Source: SSSZ01 sp016790965 (GTDB lineage Bacteria; Pseudomonadota; Gammaproteobacteria; Burkholderiales; Rhodocyclaceae). From it: DNA of 64,000 nt. Shown one piece after another: positions 1-7,784 of this stretch (within the stretch, counting starts at the first letter, position 1; each line of letters starts with the position of its first letter). A program made the translations under genes and the position numbers. Location of the stretch: the NCBI GenBank assembly GCA_016790965.1, contig JAEUNZ010000001.1:1-64000 (forward strand), written 5' to 3'. The notes beneath the pieces are model-generated. The model did not search any database and was not told the DNA's origin. It worked only from the letters and a program-made list of their open reading frames with translations.

Positions 1-2
1 AA

Positions 3-125
3 AGGGAATACAACGAGGAGCGACCCAAGAAATCCCTGGGCGGTCTGACGCCCACCGCCTATGCCACATCACTCACCCAGAAATCAGGTAAATTACCCAC
101 GGACTCTAAAGCCCAGTGCTACTGA
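3..125 (+). pseudogene. IS3-family transposase, C-terminal end (partial)
   Basis: The first bases read in frame as the last 40 residues of an IS3-family (orfB/IntS-type) transposase. The fragment contains the typical end motif YNEERPKKSLGGLTP followed by a short tail ending in SKAQCY and a stop at 123-125. The rest of the element lies left of the window. The reading stops about 30 bases before the point where the oppositely oriented antiporter regains recognisable family sequence, so the right end of the element lies at roughly 125-150. The subgroup and the exact terminal repeat cannot be set from this fragment. Confidence 0.75.
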
Positions 126-1194
126 AAATGGGGGGACGTCGAAGGAACAGGAGCACGGTTATCAGGCCACGCGGCGCGATCCAGGTGAGCACTTCGGCGT
201 GACGATGCCGGCTCGCTTTCAGAAGTAAATAGCGAGTCCCGAAGACCAAAAGCAAAACCACCATCGCAGACAACCAGGCTTTTACCGAACCCAGGTCAGC
301 GACGTCCGTCCAATAACCCAACAAGATAAAAAAGTAACCGCGGACGGCGAAAGTCAGCTCAAGCACGAGCACCTTGAACGCCTTCAATGTATCGTCATAG
401 CTGTTGTCGATCCACCGCCGCAATGGCGCAAACCGTCGCAGCAGTTCGGGATTGTTCAGCGCAAGGCCGAACAACAACACCATGATCAGCGGTGACAGGT
501 GCAACAATTTTCCGATCGCGTATAGTCCGAAAAGCCCGGCAAGCAACGGAATGAAACGTATGTGGCCGTCGATGCGTACCAAGACAAGCACCAGGCCCAG
601 GGCACAGACGACGGAAAGCAGCAAGGAAAGTAGTCCGCCGCCCGCAAGGCTGCTCAGAACACTCTCAATGCTGCCGTCTGAATTCAGCAGCGCAAAAAAC
701 ACCAGTACGCCCAGGATGTCGGAGACGGAAGTCTCATAGACAACGAACTCGCGCTCCCTCGACGGCAGGAAGTCGCTACTTGGAATAGCGACAGCACTGC
801 TAATGACGGCGAACGGGACGGCTAACAGGACCGCTTGAAACGTTGAGAACGACAAGGCTGTCGAAGCCAGCCAGGAAAAGCCCACCAGGCAGAGCAGGAA
901 GCCCGCAACTGCCATGGAGAACGCGCCGACCATTAATTTCATCCGACTGCGGCGCAACTCGACGTCGAGCGCGCCCTCGAGCACGATCAGAACGAGTCCT
1001 ACGGTACCGAGAATCGGCACAGCGGTGTCCAGTCCTTCCGGCGCATAACCCATCGAGTCGACGAGCGGCTTGGCTGCGAGCCCGACGACGACCATGACGA
1101 TCACGGAAGGAAACCCCAGATTCTTCCCCAGCCTCTCGATGGCAAAGGCGACAAGAAGGACGACGGCTGAAACGAGAATCGCTGAATAGATCAT
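106..1194 (-). pseudogene. CPA1-type cation:proton antiporter, truncated by IS end
   Basis: This encodes about 350 residues of a monovalent cation:proton antiporter with ten or more hydrophobic segments. The start is ATG at 1194 and the first transmembrane helix follows directly. The family block TWIAPRGLITVLLF is present near the C-terminus. The reading then changes to a short unrelated tail (RRPPIFSSTGL) encoded by bases belonging to the neighbouring IS3 element. Family members normally continue with one or two further membrane helices after this block, so the protein has lost its C-terminal end and may not transport. The first ~350 residues show no frameshift. It follows gyrB in the same direction, but a terminator-like hairpin lies between them. 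Confidence 0.7.
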
Positions 1195-1510
1195 TTATTG
1201 TCCAAGTCTACCGGTTTTCGATCTGAAAGCCTTGATTACAAGGCCCGGCGATTGCGGGTGGTTCGAGCCGGCCCGCTATCGGTCAGGCGCAATCCCACGC
1301 TGCTTCAGTAGCCATTGACTCCCGTTTTCGCATGAACAGCTGGGAACCGGCCCATTGACGCCGAATTTCGGTGAAATGCTCTAAGGTAGCTTCGGCCACG
1401 GTGCCATAAACTGAAAAGGCTCCTTTCGGAGCCTTTTTTCATTATCTGTGTCAGTAGTGTTTCGCTAACTTGGCACAGTTTTCACTTTCTCTGTCATCCA
1501 ACAACCAGGG
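1195..1510. other. Intergenic region between gyrB and antiporter remnant
   Basis: No coding sequence was recognised in these 316 bases. A perfect small hairpin (GCCTTG-ATTA-CAAGGC, near 1229-1244) and a terminator-like hairpin at 1414-1439 are the only structures seen. A GGTTCGAGC string near 1260 resembles a tRNA T-loop, but no cloverleaf can be built around it. Confidence 0.5.
1414..1439 (-). terminator. Bidirectional-type rho-independent terminator after gyrB
   Basis: GGCTCC and GGAGCC form a stem with a TTTC loop. The stem is flanked by AAAA on one side and TTTTTT on the other, so it can end transcription in either direction. It lies about 70 bases beyond the gyrB stop codon. On the gyrB strand the stem is followed by TTTT. 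Confidence 0.8.
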
Positions 1511-4015
1511 TCAGATATCGATCCGCGCATTGAGCGCATTCGATTCGATGAAGGCCCGCCGCGGTTCCACCAGTTCGCCCATCAGGGTGGTGAAGATTTC
1601 GTCGGCGGCGATGGCGTCGTCGATCTGCACTTTGAGCAGGCGGCGCACCTTGGGGTCCATGGTGGTTTCCCAGAGCTGCTCGGGATTCATCTCACCCAGG
1701 CCTTTGTAGCGCTGCTTGGCGATGCCGCGTTCGACTTCGTTCAACAGCCACTTCATGGCGTCGGCGAAGCTGGCCACGGCCTGCTTCTTCTCGCCCCGGG
1801 CGATGACGGCACCGCCTCCGAATAGCCCGGCGAGGGTTTCCGCCGTGCGGCGCAGTTGCAGGTAGTCGCCGGAGAGCAGCAGGTCTTCGTCGATGAGGCC
1901 GACCTTCAGGTTGCCGTGGTGCATCTTCTCCACCCGCAGGGTCCAGCGTTCCTGGATGTCGTCGAACCTGGGAACTATGCGGGTGCCGCCATCGACGTGC
2001 TGGCCGACCAACCCGGCGCTGGCATGGGCGCCGGCTTCCGAAGAGAGGTCAAGCTTCAGGTTGTGCTGGACCAGAGCGTGCAGCACTTCCGGGTTGATGA
2101 GGTGGGCAAGGCGCTCGATGACGGCCTCGGTGAGGAGCCAGGAACGGGCCAGTTCTTCCAGGGCCGGGCCGCTGACCCCGGCGGCACCGTTGCCAGGGGT
2201 GAGGCTGGCTTCGTCCAGGGCCAGTTGCAGGAGGAACTGGTTGTATTCGTGGTCGTCCTTCAGGTAGCGCTCGGACTTGCCGTGCTTGACCTTGTAGAGA
2301 GGCGGCTGGGCGATGTAGATGTGGCCTCGCTCCACCAGTTCCGGCATCTGGCGGTAGAACAGGGTGAGCAGCAGGGTGCGGATGTGGGCGCCGTCCACGT
2401 CCGCGTCGGTCATGATGATGATGCGGTGGTAGCGCAGCTTCTCGGGCTTGAATTCGTCCTTGCCGATGCCGGTGCCCAGGGCAGTGATGAGGGTGGCGAT
2501 CTGCTCGCTGGAGATGAGCTTGTCGAAACGCGCCTTCTCGACGTTGAGCACCTTGCCGCGCAGGGGCAGGATGGCCTGGAATTTGCGGTCGCGGCCCTGC
2601 TTGGCGGAGCCGCCGGCCGAGTCGCCCTCGACGATGTACATTTCACAGAGGGCAGGGTCTTTCTCCTGACAGTCGGCCAGCTTGCCGGGCAGGCCGACAC
2701 CGTCGAGTACACCCTTCCTGCGGGTCATTTCCCGGGCGCGGCGCGCGGCTTCCCGGGCGCGGGAGGCTTCGACGATCTTGCCGGTGATGAGCTTGGCGTC
2801 GGCCGGGCGCTCCAGGAGGAAGTCGGCGAGCTTCTGGGCCACTACTTCTTCCACCGCCGGCCGGGCTTCCGAGGACACCAGCTTCATCTTGGTCTGGGAA
2901 GCGAACTTGGGATCGGGCATCTTCACCGACAGCACGCAGGCCAGGCCTTCGCGCATGTCGTCGCCGGTGATTTCCACCTTGGCTTTCTTGGCGATCTCGT
3001 TTTCTTCGATGTACTTGTTGATCACCCGGGTCATGGCGGCTCGTAGGCCGGTGAGGTGGGTGCCGCCATCGGACTGGGGGATGTTGTTGGTGAAGCAGAG
3101 AACCTGTTCCTGGTAGGAGTCGTTCCACTGCATAGCCACTTCGACACCGATGGTGATGCCGGTTTCCGCGGCCCCCTGGCCCACCTTGGCGTCCCCCGTC
3201 GAATAGAAGATGTTGGGGTGCAGGACCGACTTGGTGCGGTTGATGTATTCGACGAAGCTCTTGACGCCACCGGCGAAGGCAAAGAGTTCTTCCTTGCCGC
3301 TGCGCTGATCCACGAGCTTGATGCTGACGCCGTTGTTGAGGAAGGAGAGTTCCCGCAGGCGCTTGGCCAGGATTTCGTAATGGAATTCGATATGGCCGAA
3401 GATGGTGTCGTCGGCGAGGAAATGGACTTCCGTACCGCGCTTTTCGGTATCGCCCAGGACCTTGAGGGGAGAGACTTCTACCCCGTCTCGGGTTTCCAGG
3501 ACGCGGTCCACCGGGACGCCCCGTTCGAATTCCATGAAGTGCTTCTTGCCATCGCGCCGGATGGTCAGACGCAAAAACTTGGACAGGGCATTGACGCAGG
3601 AGACGCCGACCCCGTGCAGGCCGCCGGAAACCTTGTAGGAATTCTGATTGAACTTGCCGCCGGCGTGCAGTTCGGTAAGGGCGATTTCCGCCGCGGAGCG
3701 CTTGGGCTCGTGCTTGTCGTCCATCTTGACGCCGGTGGGGATGCCGCGGCCGTTGTCGACGACGCTGATGGAATTGTCCGGGTGGATGGTGACGATGATG
3801 TCGTCGCAATGGCCGGCCAGGGCTTCGTCGATGGAGTTGTCGACGACTTCGAAGACCAGGTGGTGCAGGCCTGTCCCATCCGAGGTATCGCCGATGTACA
3901 TCCCCGGACGCTTGCGCACCGCTTCGAGGCCTTCGAGGATCTGAATGCTGGCTTCGCCGTAGGCGGGGGCTGCGTTGCCTTCCGGCGGACTCGCTTGGGT
4001 GTTTTCTTCGCTCAT
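1511..4015 (-). CDS. gyrB: DNA gyrase subunit B
   Basis: ATPase subunit of DNA gyrase, which with GyrA introduces negative supercoils. The 834-residue length fits gram-negative GyrB, which carries an insertion in the Toprim half. Visible landmarks are the GHKL ATPase start (GLEAVRKRPGMYIG, about residue 30), the ATP-binding glycines VSGGLHGVG, the Toprim motif EGDSAGGSAKQGRDRKF (about residue 458), the metal-binding DADVDGAHI, and the conserved C-terminus ending in ALNARIDI. The start is ATG at 4015. The gene lies downstream of dnaN in the same direction with an 82-base gap holding a hairpin. No recF lies between dnaN and gyrB, as is usual in betaproteobacteria. Confidence 0.98.
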   Translation of the reverse strand: MSEENTQASPPEGNAAPAYGEASIQILEGLEAVRKRPGMYIGDTSDGTGLHHLVFEVVDNSIDEALAGHCDDIIVTIHPDNSISVVDNGRGIPTGVKMDDKHEPKRSAAEIALTELHAGGKFNQNSYKVSGGLHGVGVSCVNALSKFLRLTIRRDGKKHFMEFERGVPVDRVLETRDGVEVSPLKVLGDTEKRGTEVHFLADDTIFGHIEFHYEILAKRLRELSFLNNGVSIKLVDQRSGKEELFAFAGGVKSFVEYINRTKSVLHPNIFYSTGDAKVGQGAAETGITIGVEVAMQWNDSYQEQVLCFTNNIPQSDGGTHLTGLRAAMTRVINKYIEENEIAKKAKVEITGDDMREGLACVLSVKMPDPKFASQTKMKLVSSEARPAVEEVVAQKLADFLLERPADAKLITGKIVEASRAREAARRAREMTRRKGVLDGVGLPGKLADCQEKDPALCEMYIVEGDSAGGSAKQGRDRKFQAILPLRGKVLNVEKARFDKLISSEQIATLITALGTGIGKDEFKPEKLRYHRIIIMTDADVDGAHIRTLLLTLFYRQMPELVERGHIYIAQPPLYKVKHGKSERYLKDDHEYNQFLLQLALDEASLTPGNGAAGVSGPALEELARSWLLTEAVIERLAHLINPEVLHALVQHNLKLDLSSEAGAHASAGLVGQHVDGGTRIVPRFDDIQERWTLRVEKMHHGNLKVGLIDEDLLLSGDYLQLRRTAETLAGLFGGGAVIARGEKKQAVASFADAMKWLLNEVERGIAKQRYKGLGEMNPEQLWETTMDPKVRRLLKVQIDDAIAADEIFTTLMGELVEPRRAFIESNALNARIDI

Positions 4016-4051
4016 TGCTTGTGTTCCACGTAATACGGACTTCCAGACGGC

Positions 4052-4076
4052 ACAAAGGCCGGGCGAGCGCCCGGCC
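4052..4076 (-). terminator. Hairpin after dnaN
   Basis: A perfect nine-pair stem, GGCCGGGCG with CGCCCGGCC and a two-base loop (4057-4076), lies just after the dnaN stop. On the dnaN strand it is followed by TTTGTG, a weak U-tract. It may act as a terminator or attenuator between dnaN and gyrB. Confidence 0.55.
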
Positions 4077-4097
4077 CGGGGGTTCTACGACCGCGTA

Positions 4098-5204
4098 TCA
4101 GATACGCATCGGCATGACGACGTACTTAAATCGCTCGTTGCCGGGCACAGTGATGAGGGCACTGGATCCCGCATCGTTGAAGCTCCACACGACCTCGTCG
4201 CTCTGGCCATTGTTGAGGACATCGAGCAGGTAACCCACATTGAAACCCACATCGAGGGCATCGCCGCCGTACTGCACTTCGATTTCTTCCTGGGCTTCTT
4301 CCTGCTCGGCGTTGGCGGCAACCAGCTTCAGGGTGTTCTCGGCCAACACCACCCGCACGCCGCGGAATTTCTCGTTGGTCAGGATGGCGGCGCGGTTCAT
4401 GGCCTGGAGCAGGTTCTGCCGACCAGCGGTCATGTGATTCTTCAGCGTCTGGGGAACGACCCGTTCGTAATCGGGGAACTTGCCGTCGATCAGTTTGGAC
4501 ACCAGGACCACGGAACCAAAAGCGAAGCGCACCTGATTGGAGGCCAGGGTCAGGGTCAGGGGCTCGTCGTTGTCGGCCAGCAGGCGGTTGAGTTCCAACA
4601 CCGTCTTGCGCGGCAGGATCATTTCCTGACGCGGCAATTCGCTGTCGATCTCGACGCTGGCATAGGCCAGGCGGTGGCCGTCGGTGGCCACGGCCCGCAG
4701 TTCCTTGCCATCGGCCAGGAGCAGGAGACCATTGAGGTAGTAGCGCACATCCTGGGCCGCCATGGCGTACTGCGTCTTGGCCAGCAATTGGCGGAAGGCC
4801 TTCTGGGTCAGTTGGAACTGACGGGTGTCACCCTCGGTGAGGGTCATGCGGGGGAAATCGTCGGCGGGCAGGGTCTGAAGACTGAAGCGGCTCTTGCCGG
4901 CCCGAACCTGCAGACGCTTGTCCTCGAGCACCAGACTCACATCGACGTTATCCGGCAAGGAACGCAGAATGTCCTGCAATTTACGCGCAGCCACGGTGAT
5001 GGCGCCTTCCCCTTCGCCACCGGCCCCTTCGGTCGTGGTGGTGATCTGGATCTCGATATCGGTCGCCAAGAGAGTCAGCCGGTCGCCGCGCTTTTCCAGC
5101 AGCACATTGGACAGGATCGGCAGGGTATGCCGTCTTTCGACAATGCCGGAAACCGACTGCAAAGGAACCAGCAGGGTGTCTCTTTGGGTTTTGATAAGAA
5201 CCAT
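4098..5204 (-). CDS. dnaN: DNA polymerase III beta subunit (sliding clamp)
   Basis: The sliding clamp that holds DNA polymerase III on DNA; it works as a ring-shaped dimer. At 368 residues it has the normal length. The three-domain clamp fold is indicated by the N-terminal part with HTLPILSNVLLE and the C-terminal end FKYVVMPMRI, which matches the conserved clamp terminus (usually MPMR[LI]). The start is ATG at 5204. It lies directly downstream of dnaA across a 208-base gap containing DnaA boxes, the standard dnaA-dnaN order. Confidence 0.98.
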   Translation of the reverse strand: MVLIKTQRDTLLVPLQSVSGIVERRHTLPILSNVLLEKRGDRLTLLATDIEIQITTTTEGAGGEGEGAITVAARKLQDILRSLPDNVDVSLVLEDKRLQVRAGKSRFSLQTLPADDFPRMTLTEGDTRQFQLTQKAFRQLLAKTQYAMAAQDVRYYLNGLLLLADGKELRAVATDGHRLAYASVEIDSELPRQEMILPRKTVLELNRLLADNDEPLTLTLASNQVRFAFGSVVLVSKLIDGKFPDYERVVPQTLKNHMTAGRQNLLQAMNRAAILTNEKFRGVRVVLAENTLKLVAANAEQEEAQEEIEVQYGGDALDVGFNVGYLLDVLNNGQSDEVVWSFNDAGSSALITVPGNERFKYVVMPMRI

Positions 5205-5412
5205 AAATCAAATTCCTATAATGACTAAGTCAGAAACAACTCTGGGGATAAGCAAAAATTAATCTATTGAAACAGTGTCTTGCGTTTGAATACTGGCTCT
5301 TGGTAACCCACTGGCCAAGCTGTGGGCGAAAAGGGGACAAATTATCCACAGGTCGCCGCGCAGGGAATTGCCCCCAATCCGCCGACAGCTTTCCCCCAGG
5401 CTATGCACAGCT
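5205..5412. other. oriC: Probable part of oriC (dnaA-dnaN intergenic region)
   Basis: This 208-base gap holds a perfect DnaA box TTATCCACA at 5342-5350, a near box TGGGGATAA (reverse strand) at 5243-5251 and another near box CTATGCACA at 5401-5409. The part next to dnaN (about 5205-5280) is markedly AT-rich in an otherwise GC-rich region and could serve as the unwinding element. Being flanked by dnaA and dnaN supports an origin. Whether the main origin lies here or on the rpmH side cannot be settled by eye. Confidence 0.6.
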
Positions 5413-6798
5413 TCAACCCTTAAGAACCTGCACCAGGACGTGCAGATCGTGGTTGAGTTCGTTGTCCTTGGCTTTCAGGCCATCGATGGTCTTGACGGCG
5501 TGGATGACCGTGGTGTGGTCGCGGCCCCCGAAGGCGTCGCCGATTTCCGGAAAGCTGTGGCTGGTCACCTCGCGGCACAGCCACATGGCCACCTGACGTG
5601 GGCGGGCGATGGCCCGGGTGCGCTTCTTGGAGAACAGGTCGGCCACCTTGATCTTGTAGTAGTCGGCCACGGTCTTCTGGATATTCTCGATGCCCACATT
5701 GCGCACCGACCCGATCACGTCCTTCAGGGCCTCCTTGGCCAGGTCCAGGGCGATGGCCCGACCATGGAAGGAAGAATAGGCCAGAACCTTCTTGAGCGCC
5801 CCCTCCAGCTCTCGCACATTGGAGCGCAGATGTTTGGCGACGAAGAAGGCCACTTCGTCATTGAGCTGGATGCCTTCCGCCAGAGCTTTTTTCTTGAGGA
5901 TGGCGACCCGCATTTCCAGTTCCGGCGGTTCGATCTGCACCGTGAGGCCCCAGTCGAAGCGGGTCACCAGGCGGTCGTCCAGGCCGTTGATGTCCTTGGG
6001 GTAGGTGTCGCAGGTGATGATGATCTGCTTTTTGGCTTCGATGAGGGCATTGAACAGGAAGAAGAACTCCTCCTGAGAGCGGTTCTTGCCGTTGAAGAAT
6101 TGCACGTCGTCGAGCAGAAGCACGTCCAGGCTGCGGTACTGGCGCTTGAAGCTGTCGAAGGATTTCTGCTGGTAGGCCCGCACAACGTCCGAGTAATAAT
6201 CTTCGGCGTGGACATAGCGCACCACGCGCTCCGGGTTGTCGCTCAGGATGGCATTGCCGATGGCGTGGATGAGGTGGGTCTTGCCCAAGCCTGCGCCGCC
6301 GTAGATGAAGAGCGGGTTGTAGGCCCCACCGGGATTGCCTGCCACCTGCTGCGCTGCGGCCCGGGCCAGGTCGTTGGCCTTGCCAACCACCAGATTGTCG
6401 AAGGTGAAACCGGCGATGAGGCGGGTCTTGTCGTAGGCGGAAGGCCGGTTGGCTGCTTTCTTGGCTGAGGCGCCATCGGCTGTGGCGGACTGCGGAAGGG
6501 GCGCCGGGGCAGACCCCGCGCCTGATTCGCCTTCCACCCGGGCCGCCGCCTTGCCTCCCGCGACGGAAAGGCCGATGCTCACCGGCGCGGAGAAAAAGCT
6601 GCGGCAGTAGTCCTCGATCTGGGTCAGATAGCGATCCCGCACCCACTTGAGGATGAAAGTATTGGGCGCCACCAGACGCAGCCCCTCCTGGGGTGCTTCC
6701 TCACCCTCCAGACGCAGAGGTCTGATCCAGGTGTTGAACTGCTGAGCCGGCAATTCCTGTTCGAAACGCAGCAGGCAGGATTCCCAGAAACCGGACAT
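5413..6798 (-). CDS. dnaA: Chromosomal replication initiator protein DnaA
   Basis: The AAA+ initiator that binds DnaA boxes and opens oriC. At 461 residues it has typical length. Domain I starts at the N-terminus (FWESCLLRFEQELPAQQFNTWI), followed by a low-complexity linker (about residues 85-125). The AAA+ domain shows Walker A GGAGLGKTHLIHAIGN (about residue 169) and Walker B VLLLDDVQFF (about 229). The C-terminal helix-turn-helix contains the signature GGRDHTTVIHA (about 430). The start is ATG at 6798. It is transcribed away from rpmH, and a DnaA box sits 143 bases upstream of the start, which suggests autoregulation. Confidence 0.98.
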   Translation of the reverse strand: MSGFWESCLLRFEQELPAQQFNTWIRPLRLEGEEAPQEGLRLVAPNTFILKWVRDRYLTQIEDYCRSFFSAPVSIGLSVAGGKAAARVEGESGAGSAPAPLPQSATADGASAKKAANRPSAYDKTRLIAGFTFDNLVVGKANDLARAAAQQVAGNPGGAYNPLFIYGGAGLGKTHLIHAIGNAILSDNPERVVRYVHAEDYYSDVVRAYQQKSFDSFKRQYRSLDVLLLDDVQFFNGKNRSQEEFFFLFNALIEAKKQIIITCDTYPKDINGLDDRLVTRFDWGLTVQIEPPELEMRVAILKKKALAEGIQLNDEVAFFVAKHLRSNVRELEGALKKVLAYSSFHGRAIALDLAKEALKDVIGSVRNVGIENIQKTVADYYKIKVADLFSKKRTRAIARPRQVAMWLCREVTSHSFPEIGDAFGGRDHTTVIHAVKTIDGLKAKDNELNHDLHVLVQVLKG

Positions 6799-7032
6799 TG
6801 CCGAAAAGACTCCTCCCCACCCCTCATGGAAATTCCGGGGGCGGTGTATTCGAATGTGTGCAGATGGGTGGATTGGTGCAACAAAATTGGCGGCTCCCGG
6901 GCCGCCAGATCAAGGCCGATTCTACCCCGCCCGGTAGAAGTTATCCACAGCCGGCAAGAAAATTTTGCCTTGACAGGGTGGGGGTAAACAGGATGTAATT
7001 CGCCGTTTTTCTCTAGCCAGCAAGGAATCAGC
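6799..7032. promoter_or_regulatory. dnaA-rpmH divergent control region with DnaA box
   Basis: A perfect DnaA box (TTATCCACA) lies at 6941-6949. On the dnaA strand, a possible -10 (TAGAAT at 6924-6919) would place its -35 region inside this box, an arrangement that would let DnaA repress its own gene. On the other strand is the rpmH promoter. The region could also contribute to oriC. Confidence 0.55.
6970..6999 (+). promoter_or_regulatory. Sigma-70 promoter of rpmH operon
   Basis: A consensus -35 TTGACA (6970-6975) is followed 18 bases later by -10 TGTAAT (6994-6999). It lies 33 bases before the rpmH start and fits a strong promoter for rpmH-rnpA-yidD-yidC. Confidence 0.7.
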
Positions 7033-7167
7033 ATGAAACGCACGTATCAGCCCTCCGTCGTGCGCCGCAAGCGCACTCACGGCTTCCTGGTCCGCATGCG
7101 CACCAAGGGCGGCCGCAAGGTCATCGCCGCCCGTCGCGCCAAGGGCCGCCAGCGTCTGGGCGTTTGA
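7033..7167 (+). CDS. rpmH: 50S ribosomal protein L34
   Basis: A small basic protein of the large ribosomal subunit, 44 residues, starting MKRTYQPSVVRRKRTHGF and ending GRQRLGV, which is the full conserved L34 pattern. The ATG at 7033 has an AAGGA ribosome-binding site a few bases upstream. Its stop codon overlaps the rnpA start (TTGA), so the two are translationally coupled. Confidence 0.97.
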   Translation: MKRTYQPSVVRRKRTHGFLVRMRTKGGRKVIAARRAKGRQRLGV

Positions 7168-7553
7168 GCACTGCTGCCGCGGCCTTGTCCGCCGGCAACT
7201 TCCCGCGGCGCTATCGCTTAACCAAAACGGATGAGTATTCATCCGTTTTTGGTTTCAGGAAGGCAATTCGCGGCACACTCTTCATGGTGCATTACCTTCC
7301 CCGCGGTGACACGGCCTGTGCTGCGCGACTCGGCTTGGTGGTCGGGCGCAAGCTGGTGAAGTCTGCCGTGGGCCGCAATCGCATCAAGCGCATCCTGCGC
7401 GAGCAGTTTCGCCAGCGGCGCGCGGGGCTCCCCACGGTGGATGTGATCTTTCGCCTCATCGCTAAACCCGGCCGCATTGATGGCCGGGTGATCGCGGCGG
7501 AAGCCGTTGAACTTCTCGGGCGGCTCGCCCGGCGGACGATGGAAACCCCGTGA
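7164..7553 (+). CDS. rnpA: Ribonuclease P protein component
   Basis: The protein subunit of RNase P, which helps the catalytic RNA mature tRNA 5' ends. It has 129 residues. Family landmarks are YRLTKTDEYSSVF near the N-terminus and the RNR-like signature VGRNRIKRILRE. The chosen start is TTG at 7164, overlapping the rpmH stop by four bases; no in-frame ATG precedes the conserved YRLTK block. It also overlaps yidD by four bases, so rpmH, rnpA and yidD form a coupled set. Confidence 0.93.
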   Translation: MSTAAAALSAGNFPRRYRLTKTDEYSSVFGFRKAIRGTLFMVHYLPRGDTACAARLGLVVGRKLVKSAVGRNRIKRILREQFRQRRAGLPTVDVIFRLIAKPGRIDGRVIAAEAVELLGRLARRTMETP

Positions 7554-7759
7554 AGACGCTCCTCATCGCGCTCCTGCGGGTTTACCAATATGCCCTTAGC
7601 CCCTGGTTGGGGCGTCGCTGCCGCTATTGCCCAAGCTGCTCGCAATACGCCATCGAAGCCGTGCGAAAATACGGCGCCGCCCGGGGCGGCTGGCTAAGCG
7701 CGCGACGGGTCTGCCGTTGCCATCCCTGGCATCCGGGCGGGTACGATCCCGTCCCCTGA
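7550..7759 (+). CDS. yidD: Membrane protein insertion efficiency factor YidD
   Basis: A 69-residue member of the YidD family, thought to assist YidC-dependent membrane insertion. The pattern YQYALSPWLGRRCRYCPSCS, followed by the C-terminal CHPWHPGGYDPVP, is diagnostic. The GTG start at 7550 overlaps the rnpA stop by four bases. It sits between rnpA and yidC, its usual position. Confidence 0.95.
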   Translation: MKTLLIALLRVYQYALSPWLGRRCRYCPSCSQYAIEAVRKYGAARGGWLSARRVCRCHPWHPGGYDPVP

Positions 7760-7784
7760 ACACTTTTTTCGACATGGGTTGTAC

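Noticed and set aside
1226..1280. tRNA-like pieces (GGTTCGAGC and a CTTG-ATTA-CAAG hairpin)
   Set aside because: No acceptor stem, D-arm or properly spaced anticodon arm can be formed on either strand.
1856..4033. Long open frames antisense to gyrB (up to about 396 codons)
   Set aside because: They mirror the codon bias of gyrB in a GC-rich genome and encode no recognisable domain.
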